Shown here piece by piece: positions 35,055 to 43,300 of a DNA stretch of 64,000 bases. Below the pieces are notes generated by a model, which ran no database searches, was not told the origin of the DNA, and saw only the letters and a list, made by a program, of their open reading frames with translations. Position 1 is the first letter of the stretch. Every line of letters begins with the position of its first letter. This DNA comes from Streptomyces sp. Ru62 (GTDB taxonomy: Bacteria; Actinomycetota; Actinomycetes; Streptomycetales; Streptomycetaceae), in contig NZ_PQSU01000011.1 in the NCBI RefSeq assembly GCF_002920615.1, forward strand, positions 186,001 to 250,000, in the 5' to 3' direction. The translations under genes were made by a program, and so were the position numbers.

Positions 35055-36263
35055 ATGTCTTCTGGATCTTCTGGAACGACCAGCTCGGTGATCGTCGCGG
35101 GCGCGCGGACGCCCATGGGGCGGCTGCTGGGCTCGCTGAAGTCCTTCTCCGGAGCCGACCTGGGCGGCTTCGCGATCAAGGCCGCCCTCGACCGTGCGGG
35201 GATCGGCGGCGACCAGGTGCAGTACGTGATCATGGGCCAGGTGCTCCAGGCCGGCGCCGGTCAGATCCCGGCCCGCCAGGCCGCCGTCAAGGCCGGCATC
35301 CCGATGAACGTCCCGGCGCTGACCGTCAACAAGGTGTGCCTCTCCGGCCTCGACGCCATCGCCCTCGCCGACCAGCTGATCCGCGCGGGTGAATTCGACA
35401 TCGTCGTGGCGGGCGGCCAGGAGTCCATGACCAACGCCCCGCACCTGCTGCCCAAGACCCGCGAAGGGTACAAGTACGGCGCGGTCCAGATGCTCGACGC
35501 GATGGCCTACGACGGCCTGACCGACCCGTGGGAGAACATCCCGATGGGCGAGTCCACCGAGAAGCACAACACCCGCCTCGGCATCAAGCGCCCCGAGCAG
35601 GACGAGATCGCCGCCCTGTCGCACCAGCGGGCCGCCGCCGCCCAGAAGAACGGCCTGTTCGAGGCCGAGATCACCCCGGTGGAGATCCCGCAGCGCAAGG
35701 GCGAGCCGGTGCTGTTCAGCAAGGACGAGGGCATCCGCGGCGACACCACCGCCGAGTCCCTGGCCAAGCTGCGCCCGGCCTTCGCCAAGGACGGCACGAT
35801 CACCGCCGGCTCCTCCTCGCAGATCTCGGACGGTGCGGCGGCCGTGGTCGTGATGAGCAAGGCCAAGGCGGAGGAGCTGGGCCTGAGCTGGCTCGCCGAG
35901 ATCGGCGCGCACGGCAATGTGGCCGGCCCGGACAACTCGCTGCAGTCCCAGCCCTCGAACGCCATCCTGCACGCCCTGAAGAAGGAGGGCCTGGAGGTCT
36001 CCGACCTGGACCTCATCGAGATCAACGAGGCCTTCGCCGCCGTCGCCGTGCAGTCAATGAAGGACCTCGGCGTGTCCACGGAAAAGGTGAACGTCAACGG
36101 CGGCGCGATCGCGCTGGGTCACCCGATCGGTATGTCCGGCGCCCGGCTCGTGCTCCACTTGGCGCTGGAGCTCAAGCGGCGCGGCGGCGGCGTCGGCGCG
36201 GCGGCGCTGTGCGGCGGCGGCGGCCAGGGTGACGCGCTGATCGTGCGGGTACCGAAGGCCTGA
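35055..36263 (+). CDS. Acetyl-CoA C-acetyltransferase (thiolase)
   Basis: The enzyme condenses two acetyl-CoA to acetoacetyl-CoA or cleaves it. The 402-residue protein has the N-terminal loop nucleophile Cys95 in NKVCLSGLDAIAL, the His-containing GGAIALGHPIGMSGAR and the second active cysteine in ALCGGGGQGDA, all canonical thiolase features. The start is the ATG at 35055 behind AAGGGGA; the frame extends upstream without a ribosome site. It is followed after about 60 nt by meaB, probably in the same unit. Confidence 0.95.
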   Translation: MSSGSSGTTSSVIVAGARTPMGRLLGSLKSFSGADLGGFAIKAALDRAGIGGDQVQYVIMGQVLQAGAGQIPARQAAVKAGIPMNVPALTVNKVCLSGLDAIALADQLIRAGEFDIVVAGGQESMTNAPHLLPKTREGYKYGAVQMLDAMAYDGLTDPWENIPMGESTEKHNTRLGIKRPEQDEIAALSHQRAAAAQKNGLFEAEITPVEIPQRKGEPVLFSKDEGIRGDTTAESLAKLRPAFAKDGTITAGSSSQISDGAAAVVVMSKAKAEELGLSWLAEIGAHGNVAGPDNSLQSQPSNAILHALKKEGLEVSDLDLIEINEAFAAVAVQSMKDLGVSTEKVNVNGGAIALGHPIGMSGARLVLHLALELKRRGGGVGAAALCGGGGQGDALIVRVPKA

Positions 36264-36326
36264 GACCCCGAGGATCTGTTTCCGGTACGCCGGTGTCCGG
36301 TACGTGGTGAACTGAACGGAGCTGTG

Positions 36327-37283
36327 ATGCAGGACGTCTCCTCTCTGGTGGCCCAGGCCAGGGAAGGCCGGCCGCGGGCCGTGGCCCGGCTGATCTCCCT
36401 CGTGGAGGGGGCGTCCCCGCAGCTGAGGGAGGTCATGGCGGCGCTGGCCCCGCTGACCGGCAACGCGTACGTGGTCGGCCTGACGGGCTCGCCGGGCGTC
36501 GGCAAGTCCACCTCCACCTCCGCGCTCGTCACCGCGTACCGCAAGCAGGGCAAACGGGTCGGCGTCCTGGCCGTCGACCCCTCGTCGCCGTTCTCCGGCG
36601 GCGCCCTGCTCGGCGACCGGGTCCGGATGTCGGAGCACGCCTCGGACCCCGGCGTCTACATCCGCTCCATGGCGACCCGCGGGCACCTCGGCGGCCTGGC
36701 CTGGGCCGCCCCGCAGGCCATCCGGGTGCTGGACGCGGCCGGCTGCGACGTGATCCTGGTCGAGACGGTCGGTGTGGGCCAGTCGGAGGTGGAGATCGCC
36801 TCCCAGGCGGACACCAGCGTGGTCCTCCTGGCCCCCGGCATGGGCGACGGCATCCAGGCGGCGAAGGCCGGAATCCTGGAGATCGGTGACCTGTACGTCG
36901 TCAACAAGGCCGACCGGGACGGCGCCGACGCCACCGCCCGCGAGCTGAACCACATGCTGGGCCTCGGCGAGGCCCGGGGCCCCGGCGACTGGCGCCCGCC
37001 GATCGTGAAGACGGTCGCGGCGCGCGCGGAGGGCGTCGAGGAGGTCGTGGAGGCCCTGGAGAAGCACCGGGCCTGGATGGAGGAGCGCGGGATCCTCGCA
37101 GAGCGCCGGAAGGCCCGCGCGGCCCGCGAGGTGGAGACCATCGCGGTCACGGCCCTGCGCGAACGCATCGGCGACCTGCACGGCGACCGCCGCCTCAGCG
37201 CCCTCGCCGAACGCATCGTCACCGGCGAACTGGACCCGTACCGCGCGGCGGACGAACTGGTCGCGGGGCTGACGGAGGGCTGA
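36327..37283 (+). CDS. meaB: MeaB-type G3E GTPase (mutase chaperone)
   Basis: MeaB guards B12-dependent acyl-CoA mutases, gating cofactor loading and protecting them from inactivation. The 318-residue protein has the P-loop GSPGVGKS (residues 54-61), the base-contact region VVNKADRDGA and the family-specific VDPSSPFSGGALLGDRVRM. I choose ATG 36327 because GGAG is 5 nt upstream; a GTG one codon earlier is too close. Likely partners are isobutyryl-CoA mutase (44.4 kb) or a methylmalonyl-CoA mutase outside the window. Confidence 0.95.
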   Translation: MQDVSSLVAQAREGRPRAVARLISLVEGASPQLREVMAALAPLTGNAYVVGLTGSPGVGKSTSTSALVTAYRKQGKRVGVLAVDPSSPFSGGALLGDRVRMSEHASDPGVYIRSMATRGHLGGLAWAAPQAIRVLDAAGCDVILVETVGVGQSEVEIASQADTSVVLLAPGMGDGIQAAKAGILEIGDLYVVNKADRDGADATARELNHMLGLGEARGPGDWRPPIVKTVAARAEGVEEVVEALEKHRAWMEERGILAERRKARAAREVETIAVTALRERIGDLHGDRRLSALAERIVTGELDPYRAADELVAGLTEG

Positions 37284-37286
37284 GGA

Positions 37287-37600
37287 GGCGGGTCCTACGC
37301 CGTCCCCGGCACCGTCGTGCTCGCGGCCGCGGCCTGGCCCCCGACCGGGGACCCTTGCGGCGACCATGGGCTGCACGGGAGCGTTCATCGCCCCGGCCCT
37401 GCCGACGGGCCTCCGGGGCCGACGCATCGGCCTCGGAGAGTGCCCGTACGCGGGCCGGGGCATGGTGAACATGGCGGTGAGCGCGGGAAGCTCGGCGGGG
37501 CGGCGGCCGGGTTGGTGACCGGCCGACTGCCGGTGCCCCTGTGCGGGGACGGCAAGGGTGGGCGCTGCGCCCGGTCGGCGCCGGTAAGCGCGCCCATCCC
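37287..37600 (+). pseudogene. Degenerate C-terminal remnant of an MFS transporter
   Basis: This 353-nt gap (37284-37636) has no intact gene, but its frames together read like the end of a major facilitator permease. The pieces are YAVPGTVVLAAAAW in one frame, then GAFIAPALPTG and MVNMAVSAGSSAG in another, then AAAGLVTGRLPVPL back in the first. Patterns such as GAFI-PAL, N-A-SAGSSAG and AG--GRLPV are typical of the last helices of DHA1-type transporters. At least two frameshifts are needed and the N-terminal two thirds are absent. The identification is by pattern only. Confidence 0.5.
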
Positions 37601-37615
37601 CGCCCGGCTACCGCA

Positions 37616-37642
37616 CCCTGAGCCGACGAGTCCGGCTCAGGG
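37616..37642. terminator. Hairpin overlapping the end of the marR gene
   Basis: CCCTGAGCCG (37616-37625) is an exact complement of CGGCTCAGGG (37633-37642) around a 7-nt loop. It includes the stop codon of the minus-strand MarR gene and separates it from the MFS remnant and meaB on the plus strand. Confidence 0.7.
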
Positions 37643-38113
37643 GCGTCCCCGCTGCCCCCGCAGATGCTCGGCGATGGGCTTCAGTGCCTTGTCCAGTTCC
37701 ATCAGCGCGTCCGGCGACAGCAGATCGATGAAGTGCCGGCGCACCGATGCGACATGGTGCGGCGCGACCTTCTTCATCGTCTCCATGCCGTGATCCGTGA
37801 GCACGGCGAACAGTCCCCGCCGGTCCGTGTCACAGTTCTCGCGGCGCACCAGGTTCGCGTTCTCCATACGCGTGATCTGGTGCGAGAGCCGGCTCTTGGA
37901 CTGCATCGTCGCGGAGGCGAGGTCGCTCATCCGCATCCGCACGTCTTCCGACTCGGACAGGTTCACCAGGATCTCGTAGTCGTTCATTGTCAGGCCGAAC
38001 GGCTGCAGATCCTTTTCGAGCTGGTACGTCAACAGCCTGTTGACCTCCAGGTGGGTGCGCCAAGCGCACTGCTCCGCATCGGTCAGCCAGCGCGTGGCCG
38101 TCTCGGTCTCCAT
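37637..38113 (-). CDS. MarR-family transcriptional regulator
   Basis: The 158-residue protein has the winged-helix core MNDYEILVNLSESEDVRMRMSDLASATMQSKSRLSHQI and the wing VRRENCDTDRRGLFAVLTDHG containing the conserved DxR. A cysteine in the wing (ENCDTD) could be redox-sensitive but this is speculation. The ATG has no evident ribosome site; a TAGACT box ends 6 nt upstream, suggesting a leaderless message. Its usual target would be an adjacent transporter, and the degraded MFS remnant next door may be what is left of it. Confidence 0.9.
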   Translation of the reverse strand: METETATRWLTDAEQCAWRTHLEVNRLLTYQLEKDLQPFGLTMNDYEILVNLSESEDVRMRMSDLASATMQSKSRLSHQITRMENANLVRRENCDTDRRGLFAVLTDHGMETMKKVAPHHVASVRRHFIDLLSPDALMELDKALKPIAEHLRGQRGRP

Positions 38114-38205
38114 GAATGAAGTCTACCTAAGAAGTTGAATGACGAACTACTTCGGGTGGTGTGACAGTGCGCACGCGTTCGACGTCACACTCCGCAGACT
38201 ACCGC

Positions 38206-39015
38206 TCACAGCCCGAAGCGACGCTGGAGGTCCCCCAGCTGTCCGGGAAGGCGCGGTACGCCCGACGATTGCGGACCGTGTCCGCTCGGCGCCGTTCCGC
38301 CACCACCCGGCACCCCCGGTTCGGGAGGAACCGCCCCCGTGGCCGCCTCGGCCATAAGGGTCTCCGTCGACTGCAGCAGGACCGTCCCGGCGCCCACGAA
38401 CTCGAACTGGTGCTCCTCCCCGGAGACCCCGCCGAGGCCCGTCATCGCACGTAGACCGCCCAGTACACCCGTCAGGTACCCGTGGTCGTAGTGATGGCAC
38501 GGGGACGGGCAGTCGGCCCACCCGACGAGCGCCTGAGGGTCGACCCGGATCGGAGGTTCCATGAACACCACCGGCCCGTTAGATGCCGCCACAAACTTTC
38601 CGGTTCCGATAAGGGTCAGAAAACCCGGCACGATCGACTGCTTGAGCGCGAGACTTGGCTGAAAAGCGAGCAGGTTGCCCGCGCGAATGGTCAAGTTCCC
38701 GTCGTCCAGGTCGTAGGAGTTGACGTCGAAGGCCCGGTCGGCCAGCAGCATCTTGCCGGAGCCCTCGGCCACGACCCAGTCGCTCGCGTGCAGTGGCGAA
38801 TGGAACGACGTGCGGACAAGTCGGTCGAGTCGCCCGTGTCCGATGCCGTTGAACTCGATCGTCCCGTAGTAGGCGATCATCTTCCCCTTCTGCAGGAACC
38901 ACTGCCCGCCCTTCAGCTCCACACAGAAGGTGTACTTGTTCACGTTGTCGTCGGCGGGCAGCGTCACCGGGTCGTGCACGACCGGCCCGGCGCCCGGAGT
39001 TCCGTAGGTGCTCAC
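38206..39015 (-). CDS. AIM24-family protein (third of three)
   Basis: The 269-residue protein belongs to the AIM24 family, a compact all-beta fold named after a yeast mitochondrial protein; bacterial roles are unknown. Recognisable elements are the YTFCVELKGGQWFLQKGKMIAYYG opening and the later GTGKFVAASNGPV and HQFEFVGAGTVLLQSTE. It has a Gly/Pro-rich tail absent from the other two copies. Its start overlaps the stop of the second copy by 4 nt, so the three genes are translated from one message. Confidence 0.88.
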   Translation of the reverse strand: MSTYGTPGAGPVVHDPVTLPADDNVNKYTFCVELKGGQWFLQKGKMIAYYGTIEFNGIGHGRLDRLVRTSFHSPLHASDWVVAEGSGKMLLADRAFDVNSYDLDDGNLTIRAGNLLAFQPSLALKQSIVPGFLTLIGTGKFVAASNGPVVFMEPPIRVDPQALVGWADCPSPCHHYDHGYLTGVLGGLRAMTGLGGVSGEEHQFEFVGAGTVLLQSTETLMAEAATGAVPPEPGVPGGGGTAPSGHGPQSSGVPRLPGQLGDLQRRFGL

Positions 39016-39662
39016 AGCTTCTCCTCCGACGCCTGGACGTACACCGTGCCGTTGCCGCTCAGCTCCAGCTGGAAGGCCTCGCCGGAGCCCCGGCCCACCA
39101 TGTCGCGCCAGCCGAGCGCGGTGGACAGCTTGTTGCGGACGTCGCCGTGGTGGGCGACGTAGGCCTGGGGGTCGACGTGGACCGGGCGCTGCGGGGTGAT
39201 CGGGATCTCGAAGACGCCGCCGTGCGCCATCACGGCCACCGCGCCCTGTCCCTGGAGCGTCGTCGTGAACAGGCCCTGACCCGTGACCTGGCCCCGCACC
39301 ATGCCCATGACCCCGCCCTGGGAGCCCATGAACATCGTCCCCTGCCGCAGTGTGCCCTCGAAGGCGAGCAGCCTGTCCGCCTCGACGTAGAGCGTGTCGC
39401 CGGCGAGGGTGATCACATGGACGTGGTGGCCGCCGTGCCCGAAGAAGACCGTGCCGCTGCCCTCCACGGTCATCAGGGGGGTCGCCTCGCCCGCCACCCG
39501 GCGCCCGATCATCGACATCAGCCCGCCCTGGCCGCCCTGGACGTTGGGCGTGAAGGACACGTCCCCCTTGTAGGCGAGCATTGCGCCGCGCTGACTGAAC
39601 AGCCGCTGCCCCGGCGCCACCGTCGCCTCGACCATCTTGGAGTTGATCTCTCGGAAGGTCAT
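39012..39662 (-). CDS. AIM24-family protein (second of three)
   Basis: This 216-residue AIM24 protein shows the repeated family pattern KMVEATVAPGQRLFSQRGAMLAYKG, then GSGTVFFGHGGHHVHVI, GQGLFTTTLQGQGAVAVMAHGG and the C-terminal DPQAYVAHHGDVRNKLS with AFQLELSGNGTVYVQASE. There is no signal peptide or membrane helix. It begins 2 nt after the stop of the first copy and overlaps the third copy by 4 nt, so the trio is a tight operon. All three differ enough that the duplication is old. Confidence 0.9.
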   Translation of the reverse strand: MTFREINSKMVEATVAPGQRLFSQRGAMLAYKGDVSFTPNVQGGQGGLMSMIGRRVAGEATPLMTVEGSGTVFFGHGGHHVHVITLAGDTLYVEADRLLAFEGTLRQGTMFMGSQGGVMGMVRGQVTGQGLFTTTLQGQGAVAVMAHGGVFEIPITPQRPVHVDPQAYVAHHGDVRNKLSTALGWRDMVGRGSGEAFQLELSGNGTVYVQASEEKL

Positions 39663-39663
39663 C

Positions 39664-40296
39664 TCACAGGTCCCCCGCGATCGTGTTCCGCTCGCTCGGC
39701 TGCACGTACACCAGTCCGTCGCCCTCGAAGCGGATCTGGAAGGCCTCGCCGCCGCCCTCCCCGAGGAGCGTGCGGAACGTCACACCGGACTGGAAGGACT
39801 GCCGGACGTCGCCCTGGTGGGCCACATAGGAGCCCGGGTCGACGATCAGCGGGTACTGCGGGGTGACCCGGAGCACGACCGCCGGCCCGTCCGAGACGAT
39901 GGCCGCCTGGCCGTGGCCCTCCACGGTCGTCGTGAACAGGCCGTTGCCCTGCGAGGCCCCGCGCAGGCCCGTGAACGTCGTGCCCGTTCTGAGCCCCGCG
40001 TCCGTGGCCAGCAGGTTGCCCGCCTCGACGTAGAGCTTGTCGCCCTGGAGGCTCACCAGGTTGATCTCGGACGCCCGGTCCGCGAACCAGCAGGTCCCGT
40101 GGCCTTTCACCTCCATCACCGTCATCTGCTCACCGGTGAGCCGCCGGGTCACCATCCCGCGCAGCCCCTCGCCGCCACCGCTCAGCTTCTTGAAGGCCAT
40201 CTGCCCGTCGTACGCGACCATCGAGCCGTTCTTCGCCTTCACGGCGTCCCCGGTCATGTCGACGGCGAGGACCTTGCTCCCCTGGAGCCGGAACAT
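39664..40296 (-). CDS. AIM24-family protein (first of three)
   Basis: The 210-residue protein begins MFRLQGSKVLAVDMTGDAVKAKNGSMVAYDG and ends with EAFQIRFEGDGLVYVQPSE; it shares QYPLIVDPGSYVAHQGDVRQS with the second copy. I use the ATG at 40296, and a GTG two codons earlier is possible. It is the first gene of the AIM24 operon, divergent from the DUF3817 gene at 40450. Conserved Gly residues at loop positions and the absence of catalytic motifs point to a binding or scaffold role. Confidence 0.88.
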   Translation of the reverse strand: MFRLQGSKVLAVDMTGDAVKAKNGSMVAYDGQMAFKKLSGGGEGLRGMVTRRLTGEQMTVMEVKGHGTCWFADRASEINLVSLQGDKLYVEAGNLLATDAGLRTGTTFTGLRGASQGNGLFTTTVEGHGQAAIVSDGPAVVLRVTPQYPLIVDPGSYVAHQGDVRQSFQSGVTFRTLLGEGGGEAFQIRFEGDGLVYVQPSERNTIAGDL

Positions 40297-40449
40297 CGCC
40301 ACGCTGTGAAAGTAGCGGCCGGGCGGGTGGACGGAACAGGGCCCATGGGTGGAGACCCACCCTGAGCGGACCCCTGAGGGCGCGGTTTGCCACAATGGGG
40401 GAACGCTTGTGCGTGCGTTCACAAACGACTCTCCCACCGAAGGTGACCC

Positions 40450-40794
40450 GTGGACATCAAGACCGCCACCGCCCTCCGCCGTCTCCGACTGGTCTCGGCC
40501 CCGGAGGCCGTGTCCTTCCTGATCCTGCTCCTGTGCTCGGTGCTGAAGCGGACCACGGACTTCAACGCGGTCCCCGTGATGGGCGGGGTCCACGGCGTCC
40601 TCTTCATCCTCTACGTGATCTTCTGGGCGGACGCCTGGAACCGCGCCAAGTGGCCGCTGCGGACGGCGGCCCTCTACTTCGTCCTCTCGGTGCTGCCGAC
40701 CGGAGGCTTCTTCGCCGAGCGCAAGCTGCGCCGCGAGGCCGAGGACGCCGTCATCGCCGCCCGTGCCCGCAAGGAAGGGGTCGTGAACGCATGA
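40450..40794 (+). CDS. DUF3817 membrane protein (copy 1)
   Basis: The 114-residue protein has three membrane helices. DUF3817 features are the N-terminal LRLVSAPEAVSFLILLL, the histidine in PVMGGVHGVLFILYVIFWADAW and the end PTGGFFAERKLRREAE. The function of the family is unknown. Its stop overlaps the start of the thiamine-binding protein gene by 4 nt. A second DUF3817 gene lies 3.6 kb downstream at 44021. Confidence 0.88.
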   Translation: MDIKTATALRRLRLVSAPEAVSFLILLLCSVLKRTTDFNAVPVMGGVHGVLFILYVIFWADAWNRAKWPLRTAALYFVLSVLPTGGFFAERKLRREAEDAVIAARARKEGVVNA

Positions 40795-41084
40795 TCGTCG
40801 CCTTCTCCGTGACGCCCCTCGGCGTCGGTGAGGACGTGGGGGAGTACGTCGCCGACGCCGTGCGCGTGGTCCGCGAGTCGGGCCTGCCCAACCGCACCGA
40901 CGCCATGTTCACCTCGATCGAGGGCGAGTGGGACGAGGTCATGGACGTCGTCAAGCGCGCCGTCGCCGCCGTCGAGGCGCGCGCCCCGCGGGTCTCGCTC
41001 GTCCTCAAGGCCGACATCCGCCCCGGCGTGACCGACGGGCTCACGTCCAAGGTGGAGACCGTCGAACGGCACCTCGCCCGGTAG
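40791..41084 (+). CDS. MTH1187/YkoF-like thiamine-binding protein
   Basis: The 97-residue protein is a single ferredoxin-like domain of the MTH1187 family (DUF77). It shows the opening MIVAFSVTPLGVGEDVGEYVADAV and LPNRTDAMFTSIEGEWDEVMDVVKRA, followed by VSLVLKADIRPG. Relatives bind thiamine or hydroxymethylpyrimidine and form tetramers. It is translationally coupled to the DUF3817 gene (ATGA overlap), which hints that the membrane protein and this ligand binder act together. A clear terminator follows. Confidence 0.9.
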   Translation: MIVAFSVTPLGVGEDVGEYVADAVRVVRESGLPNRTDAMFTSIEGEWDEVMDVVKRAVAAVEARAPRVSLVLKADIRPGVTDGLTSKVETVERHLAR

Positions 41085-41099
41085 CGCGGCCGCCGGCCG

Positions 41100-41126
41100 A
41101 AACCCCGGTCCCAGGGCCGGGGTTTT
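41100..41126 (+). terminator. Intrinsic terminator with T-run
   Basis: AAACCCCGG (41100-41108) pairs with CCGGGGTTT (41117-41125) around an 8-nt loop and runs into TTTTC. It is a textbook terminator 16 nt after the thiamine-binding gene and insulates the TetR-controlled operon downstream. Confidence 0.9.
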
Positions 41127-41139
41127 CTTGTGCCAGCTC

Positions 41140-41200
41140 TTTGAGCGACCGCTCAAAACGGTGTACGTTCGGCGCCAGACGATTTGAGCAGTCGCTCAAA
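41140..41200 (+). promoter_or_regulatory. Promoter flanked by two TetR-type operators
   Basis: Two 18-bp palindromes, TTTGAGCGACCGCTCAAA (41140-41157) and TTTGAGCAGTCGCTCAAA (41183-41200), are 43 bp apart. A -35 TTGAGC (41141-41146) lies inside the first and a -10 TACGTT (41164-41169) lies 17 nt on, between the two. A repressor bound to both would block RNA polymerase. The third gene of the downstream operon encodes a TetR regulator, the natural candidate. Confidence 0.82.
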
Positions 41201-41223
41201 CTCCGTGCCACGTGGGGGAACAC

Positions 41224-41976
41224 ATGGGTCTCTACATAGAGACGCACATTCGCGCCGACCTCGATGAGCTCTGGGCCCGCACCCAGGACCCCGCCCGCCA
41301 CCAGCGCTGGGACCTGCGCTTCACCGAGATCGAGTACCTCCCGCGCGCGGAGGGCGAACCGCAGCGCTTCCGGTACGCCACGCGCGTGCTGCCGTTCCTC
41401 GCGGTCTCCGGCACCGGCGTGGCCGCCGGCGAGAAGGAGCGCCCCGACGGCAGCCGGACCTCCGCCCTGCGCTTCTCCTCCCCGCACCCGCTCTCCCTGA
41501 TCGCCGAGGGCAGCGGTTACTGGCGCTACGTCCCCGACGCCCATGGCGTCCGCTTCCTCACCGGTTACGACTACCGCCCCCGCTGGGGAGCCCCCGGCGC
41601 CCTCGCCGACCGTCTGCTGTTCCGCCCGCTCATGGGCTGGGCCACCGCCTGGTCCTTCGACCGGCTCCGGCTCTGGCTGGAGCGGGGCATCACCCCCGAA
41701 CGGGCCCTGTACCGCTGGCTGGCGGAACTGACGGTCCGGGCGCTCCTCCTCGCCCTGTGCCTGACCGGACTGGGGCGGGGCTCGCTCCCCGGTCCGTCCG
41801 GTCCCTTCGCGGACTCGCTGGCCTACCTCTGCCCGCTCCTGCTCCTGCTCGGCATCGCCCTGGCCCTGTTCAAGGCGCCGCTCGCCGGCACCCCGGCCGC
41901 CCGCCGCTGCCTGCGCGCCCCCGCCACCCGGACCCGCGCGCCCCGCCTGCTGCGCACCCTGGAGAAGCACGGATGA
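41224..41976 (+). CDS. SRPBCC-fold protein with C-terminal membrane helices
   Basis: The first about 150 residues of this 250-residue protein resemble the START/SRPBCC lipid-binding fold (MGLYIETHIRADLDELWARTQDPARHQRWDLRFTEIEYLP is the usual opening helix and strand). The C-terminal third has two membrane helices (LTVRALLLALCLTGLG and YLCPLLLLLGIALALF). It may bind a lipid or polyketide at the membrane. The ATG at 41224 follows GGGGGAACAC. It is the first gene of an operon with DUF4166 and TetR, each overlapping the next by 4 nt. Confidence 0.82.
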   Translation: MGLYIETHIRADLDELWARTQDPARHQRWDLRFTEIEYLPRAEGEPQRFRYATRVLPFLAVSGTGVAAGEKERPDGSRTSALRFSSPHPLSLIAEGSGYWRYVPDAHGVRFLTGYDYRPRWGAPGALADRLLFRPLMGWATAWSFDRLRLWLERGITPERALYRWLAELTVRALLLALCLTGLGRGSLPGPSGPFADSLAYLCPLLLLLGIALALFKAPLAGTPAARRCLRAPATRTRAPRLLRTLEKHG

Positions 41977-42653
41977 CCTCGATCTTCCAGACCGCCATGG
42001 GACCGGCGTTCCAGCGCCTCCACCCCGCCCTGCGACGCCGCTTCTCGGTGGGCCTGGCCGGCGGCGAGGCCTACACCGGCCGGGGGGTGATGGACCGGAT
42101 CTGGCACGGGCCGGCCTTCGTGAAACCGTTCCTCGCCCTGGGCGCCACCCGGAACATCCTGGTCCCGAGGGCCGGCCGGAACGTCCCCTTCCTGATCGAG
42201 AACGTGCCCTACAGGGACACCTTCGGGCGTGAGACGGTGAGCTTCGTGCGCACCTTCCAGCTGCCCGGCCGCGCCCGCCGCTTCGACGCCCAGATGGTGC
42301 TCGGCCCCGGGGGCGACCGGGTCCTCGACTACCTCGGCACCCACCAGCACCTCGCGACCGACCTGCACTTCCACGCCGAGCCCGACGGCTCCCTGCTCAT
42401 CCGCTCCGGCGCGCACCGGTTCCGGGAGGGCCCGGTGGACGTCCGCGTCCCCGAACTCATCGGCGCGACGGCCGAGGTACGGGAGTCGTACGACGAGACG
42501 GCCGGCCGCTTCCGCGTCCGGGTGCGCGGGGTGAACCGCTGGTTCGGACCGCTCTTCGGCTACGAGGGCTCCTTCACGGCGTCGTACACCGACGTCCGCG
42601 CCCATGGCGTGCGGCCCGGACTGCGCCCGGTGCGGGAGGAGGCGCGCGCGTGA
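41973..42653 (+). CDS. DUF4166 domain protein
   Basis: The 226-residue protein matches DUF4166. It opens SIFQTAMGPAFQRLHPALRRRFSVG, followed by DRIWHGPAFVKPFLALGATRNILVPRAGRNVPFLIEN and the late HFHAEPDGSLLIRSG and PELIGATAEVRESYDE. The family function is unknown; the domain is sometimes found fused to NAD-dependent or epimerase-like proteins. It is the middle gene of the coupled SRPBCC-DUF4166-TetR operon. There are no obvious membrane helices. Confidence 0.85.
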   Translation: MTSIFQTAMGPAFQRLHPALRRRFSVGLAGGEAYTGRGVMDRIWHGPAFVKPFLALGATRNILVPRAGRNVPFLIENVPYRDTFGRETVSFVRTFQLPGRARRFDAQMVLGPGGDRVLDYLGTHQHLATDLHFHAEPDGSLLIRSGAHRFREGPVDVRVPELIGATAEVRESYDETAGRFRVRVRGVNRWFGPLFGYEGSFTASYTDVRAHGVRPGLRPVREEARA

Positions 42654-43300
42654 GCCCGGAGACCGCGAAGGCGCAGGAGACCAAGACGAAGCTGCTGGAG
42701 GGCGCGCTGCGGACGCTCACCGAGCAGGGCATCGCCAAGACGTCGGCCCGTACGGTGGCGGCGGCCGCCGGGGTCAACCAGGCGCTGGTCTTCTACCACT
42801 TCGGATCGGTGGACGAGCTGCTCGCCGCGGCCTGCCGGTACGGCGCGGAGAAGGCCGTGGCCCGGTACCGGGAGCGCCTGGCCGCGGTGGGCTCGCTCGC
42901 CGAGCTCCTAGCCGTCGGCCGCGAGATCCACGAGCACGAGCGGGCCGGCGGCCATGTGGCCCTGCTCGGCCAGCTGCTGGCCGGAGCCCCGACGCACGCG
43001 GCACTGGGACCGGCGACGGCCGACGGGCTGCGGCTGTGGATCACCGAGATCGAGCAGGTGCTCAGGCGCGTGCTGGCGACGACCCCCTTCGGCGAGTTCG
43101 CCGACCCGGCGGGCCTGGCGCGGGCGGTGGCCGCGTCGTTCGTCGGCATCGAGCTGTACGAGGGAGTGGACGGGGCCGGGGCGCACGCCGCGCTGGACGC
43201 CCTGGAACAGCTCGGCGCGCTCGTGGCCGCGGTGGAGTCCCTGGGCCCGGTCGCCCAGCGGGCCGTCCGGCACCATCTGCGCAGGCGGGGGCGCGGCTGA
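42650..43300 (+). CDS. TetR-family repressor of the SRPBCC-DUF4166 operon
   Basis: The 216-residue regulator has an N-terminal TetR helix-turn-helix: TKTKLLEGALRTLTEQGIAKTSARTVAAAAGVNQALVFYHFGSVDELLAAA. The C-terminal ligand domain is Ala/Leu-rich. It starts at a GTG overlapping the DUF4166 stop. Being last in the operon, it most likely represses its own unit through the two palindromes at 41140-41200. The inducer may be whatever the SRPBCC protein binds. Confidence 0.9.
   Translation: MSPETAKAQETKTKLLEGALRTLTEQGIAKTSARTVAAAAGVNQALVFYHFGSVDELLAAACRYGAEKAVARYRERLAAVGSLAELLAVGREIHEHERAGGHVALLGQLLAGAPTHAALGPATADGLRLWITEIEQVLRRVLATTPFGEFADPAGLARAVAASFVGIELYEGVDGAGAHAALDALEQLGALVAAVESLGPVAQRAVRHHLRRRGRG

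Noticed and set aside
41224..43300. SRPBCC-DUF4166-TetR operon as a biosynthetic or defence cluster
   Set aside because: No core biosynthetic enzyme, nuclease or toxin is present; only an inducible small module can be supported.
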